Assembly: GCA_026770585.1 (NCBI GenBank)
Contig: MU646891.1
Location: forward strand, 81,999 to 96,035
Direction of reading: 5' to 3'
DNA: 14,037 nucleotides
Origin: Baffinella frigidus
Lineage: Eukaryota > Cryptophyceae > Cryptomonadales > Baffinellaceae
The notes beneath the pieces were generated by a model, which was given only the letters and a program-made list of their open reading frames with translations, made no database searches and had not been told where the DNA came from. The stretch's first letter is position 1. Each line of letters starts with the position of its first letter. Shown piece by piece: positions 13,919-14,037 of this stretch. The position numbers were made by a program, and so were the translations under genes.

Positions 13919-14037
13919 GCTCTCTACACCCTACACCCTAGAACCTACAACCTTCACCCTACACCCTACACCCTACACCCTACACCCTACACCCTACACC
14001 CTACACCCTACACCCTACACCCTACACCCTACACCCT
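13919..14037 (+). repeat. CCCTACA heptamer array running to the window end
   Basis: After a degenerate start (CCCTAGAACCTACAACCTTC), from about 13955 to 14037 it is a perfect CCCTACA array, about 12 copies. It follows the GC donor of the exon at 13843, so it is probably intronic. It differs from the telomere unit by one base. Confidence 0.9.

Noticed and set aside
13919-14037. A chromosome end
   Set aside because: The array follows an exon and a donor, and similar arrays lie inside introns; the unit is CCCTACA instead of the usual CCCTAAA. Not excluded, but not supported.

Overview
This window is eukaryotic nuclear DNA, most likely from a microalga or related protist. Coding sequence is cut into very short GC-rich exons (about 30-150 nt) that join only across spliceosomal introns. 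Nearly every supported 3' splice site reads (C/T)AG followed by G, several introns seem to start GC instead of GT, and degenerate TTTAGGG/CCCTAAA heptamers (the plant/algal telomere type) are scattered throughout. An AG|G acceptor rule with GC donors recalls dinoflagellates, but a haptophyte or other algal lineage is possible; the sequence alone does not settle it. I see no bacterial operon, rRNA, tRNA or CRISPR array.

Layout. (1) 1-2311, minus strand: the 5' end of a seven-exon gene whose phases all agree (585 coding nt). It encodes the tandem Agenet/Tudor region and start of the KH0-like segment of an FMRP/FXR-family RNA-binding protein, and continues off the left edge. Two of its introns (392-491, 529-628; each 100 nt) are almost pure CCCTAAA repeats, one flanked by a 7-bp direct repeat; another carries a 150-bp hairpin element, and another is built from decayed copies of an exon start. 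(2) 2443-5512: an inverted gene-fragment duplication. The left arm is nearly clean; the right arm was hit by three hairpin transposable elements and a 32-bp tandem repeat. (3) 3939-6354: a cluster of short non-autonomous hairpin elements, at least four with exact 4-bp target duplications, most ending TCATCC or TTATC. (4) 6181-8510: repeated exon copies, short repeated introns and an introner-like 96-99 nt repeat. (5) 9358-14037, plus strand: small exons separated by CCCTAAA/CCCTACA arrays, with exons copied several times and decaying.

The common theme is intron and exon turnover: telomere-like heptamers, hairpin elements, minisatellites and a CT microsatellite supply intron bodies or sit against acceptors, while exons are duplicated with their flanking repeats and then decay. 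Apart from the FMRP-like gene, I could not assign any coding exon to a family. Whether the plus-strand exons form one gene or several is not decidable from the window.
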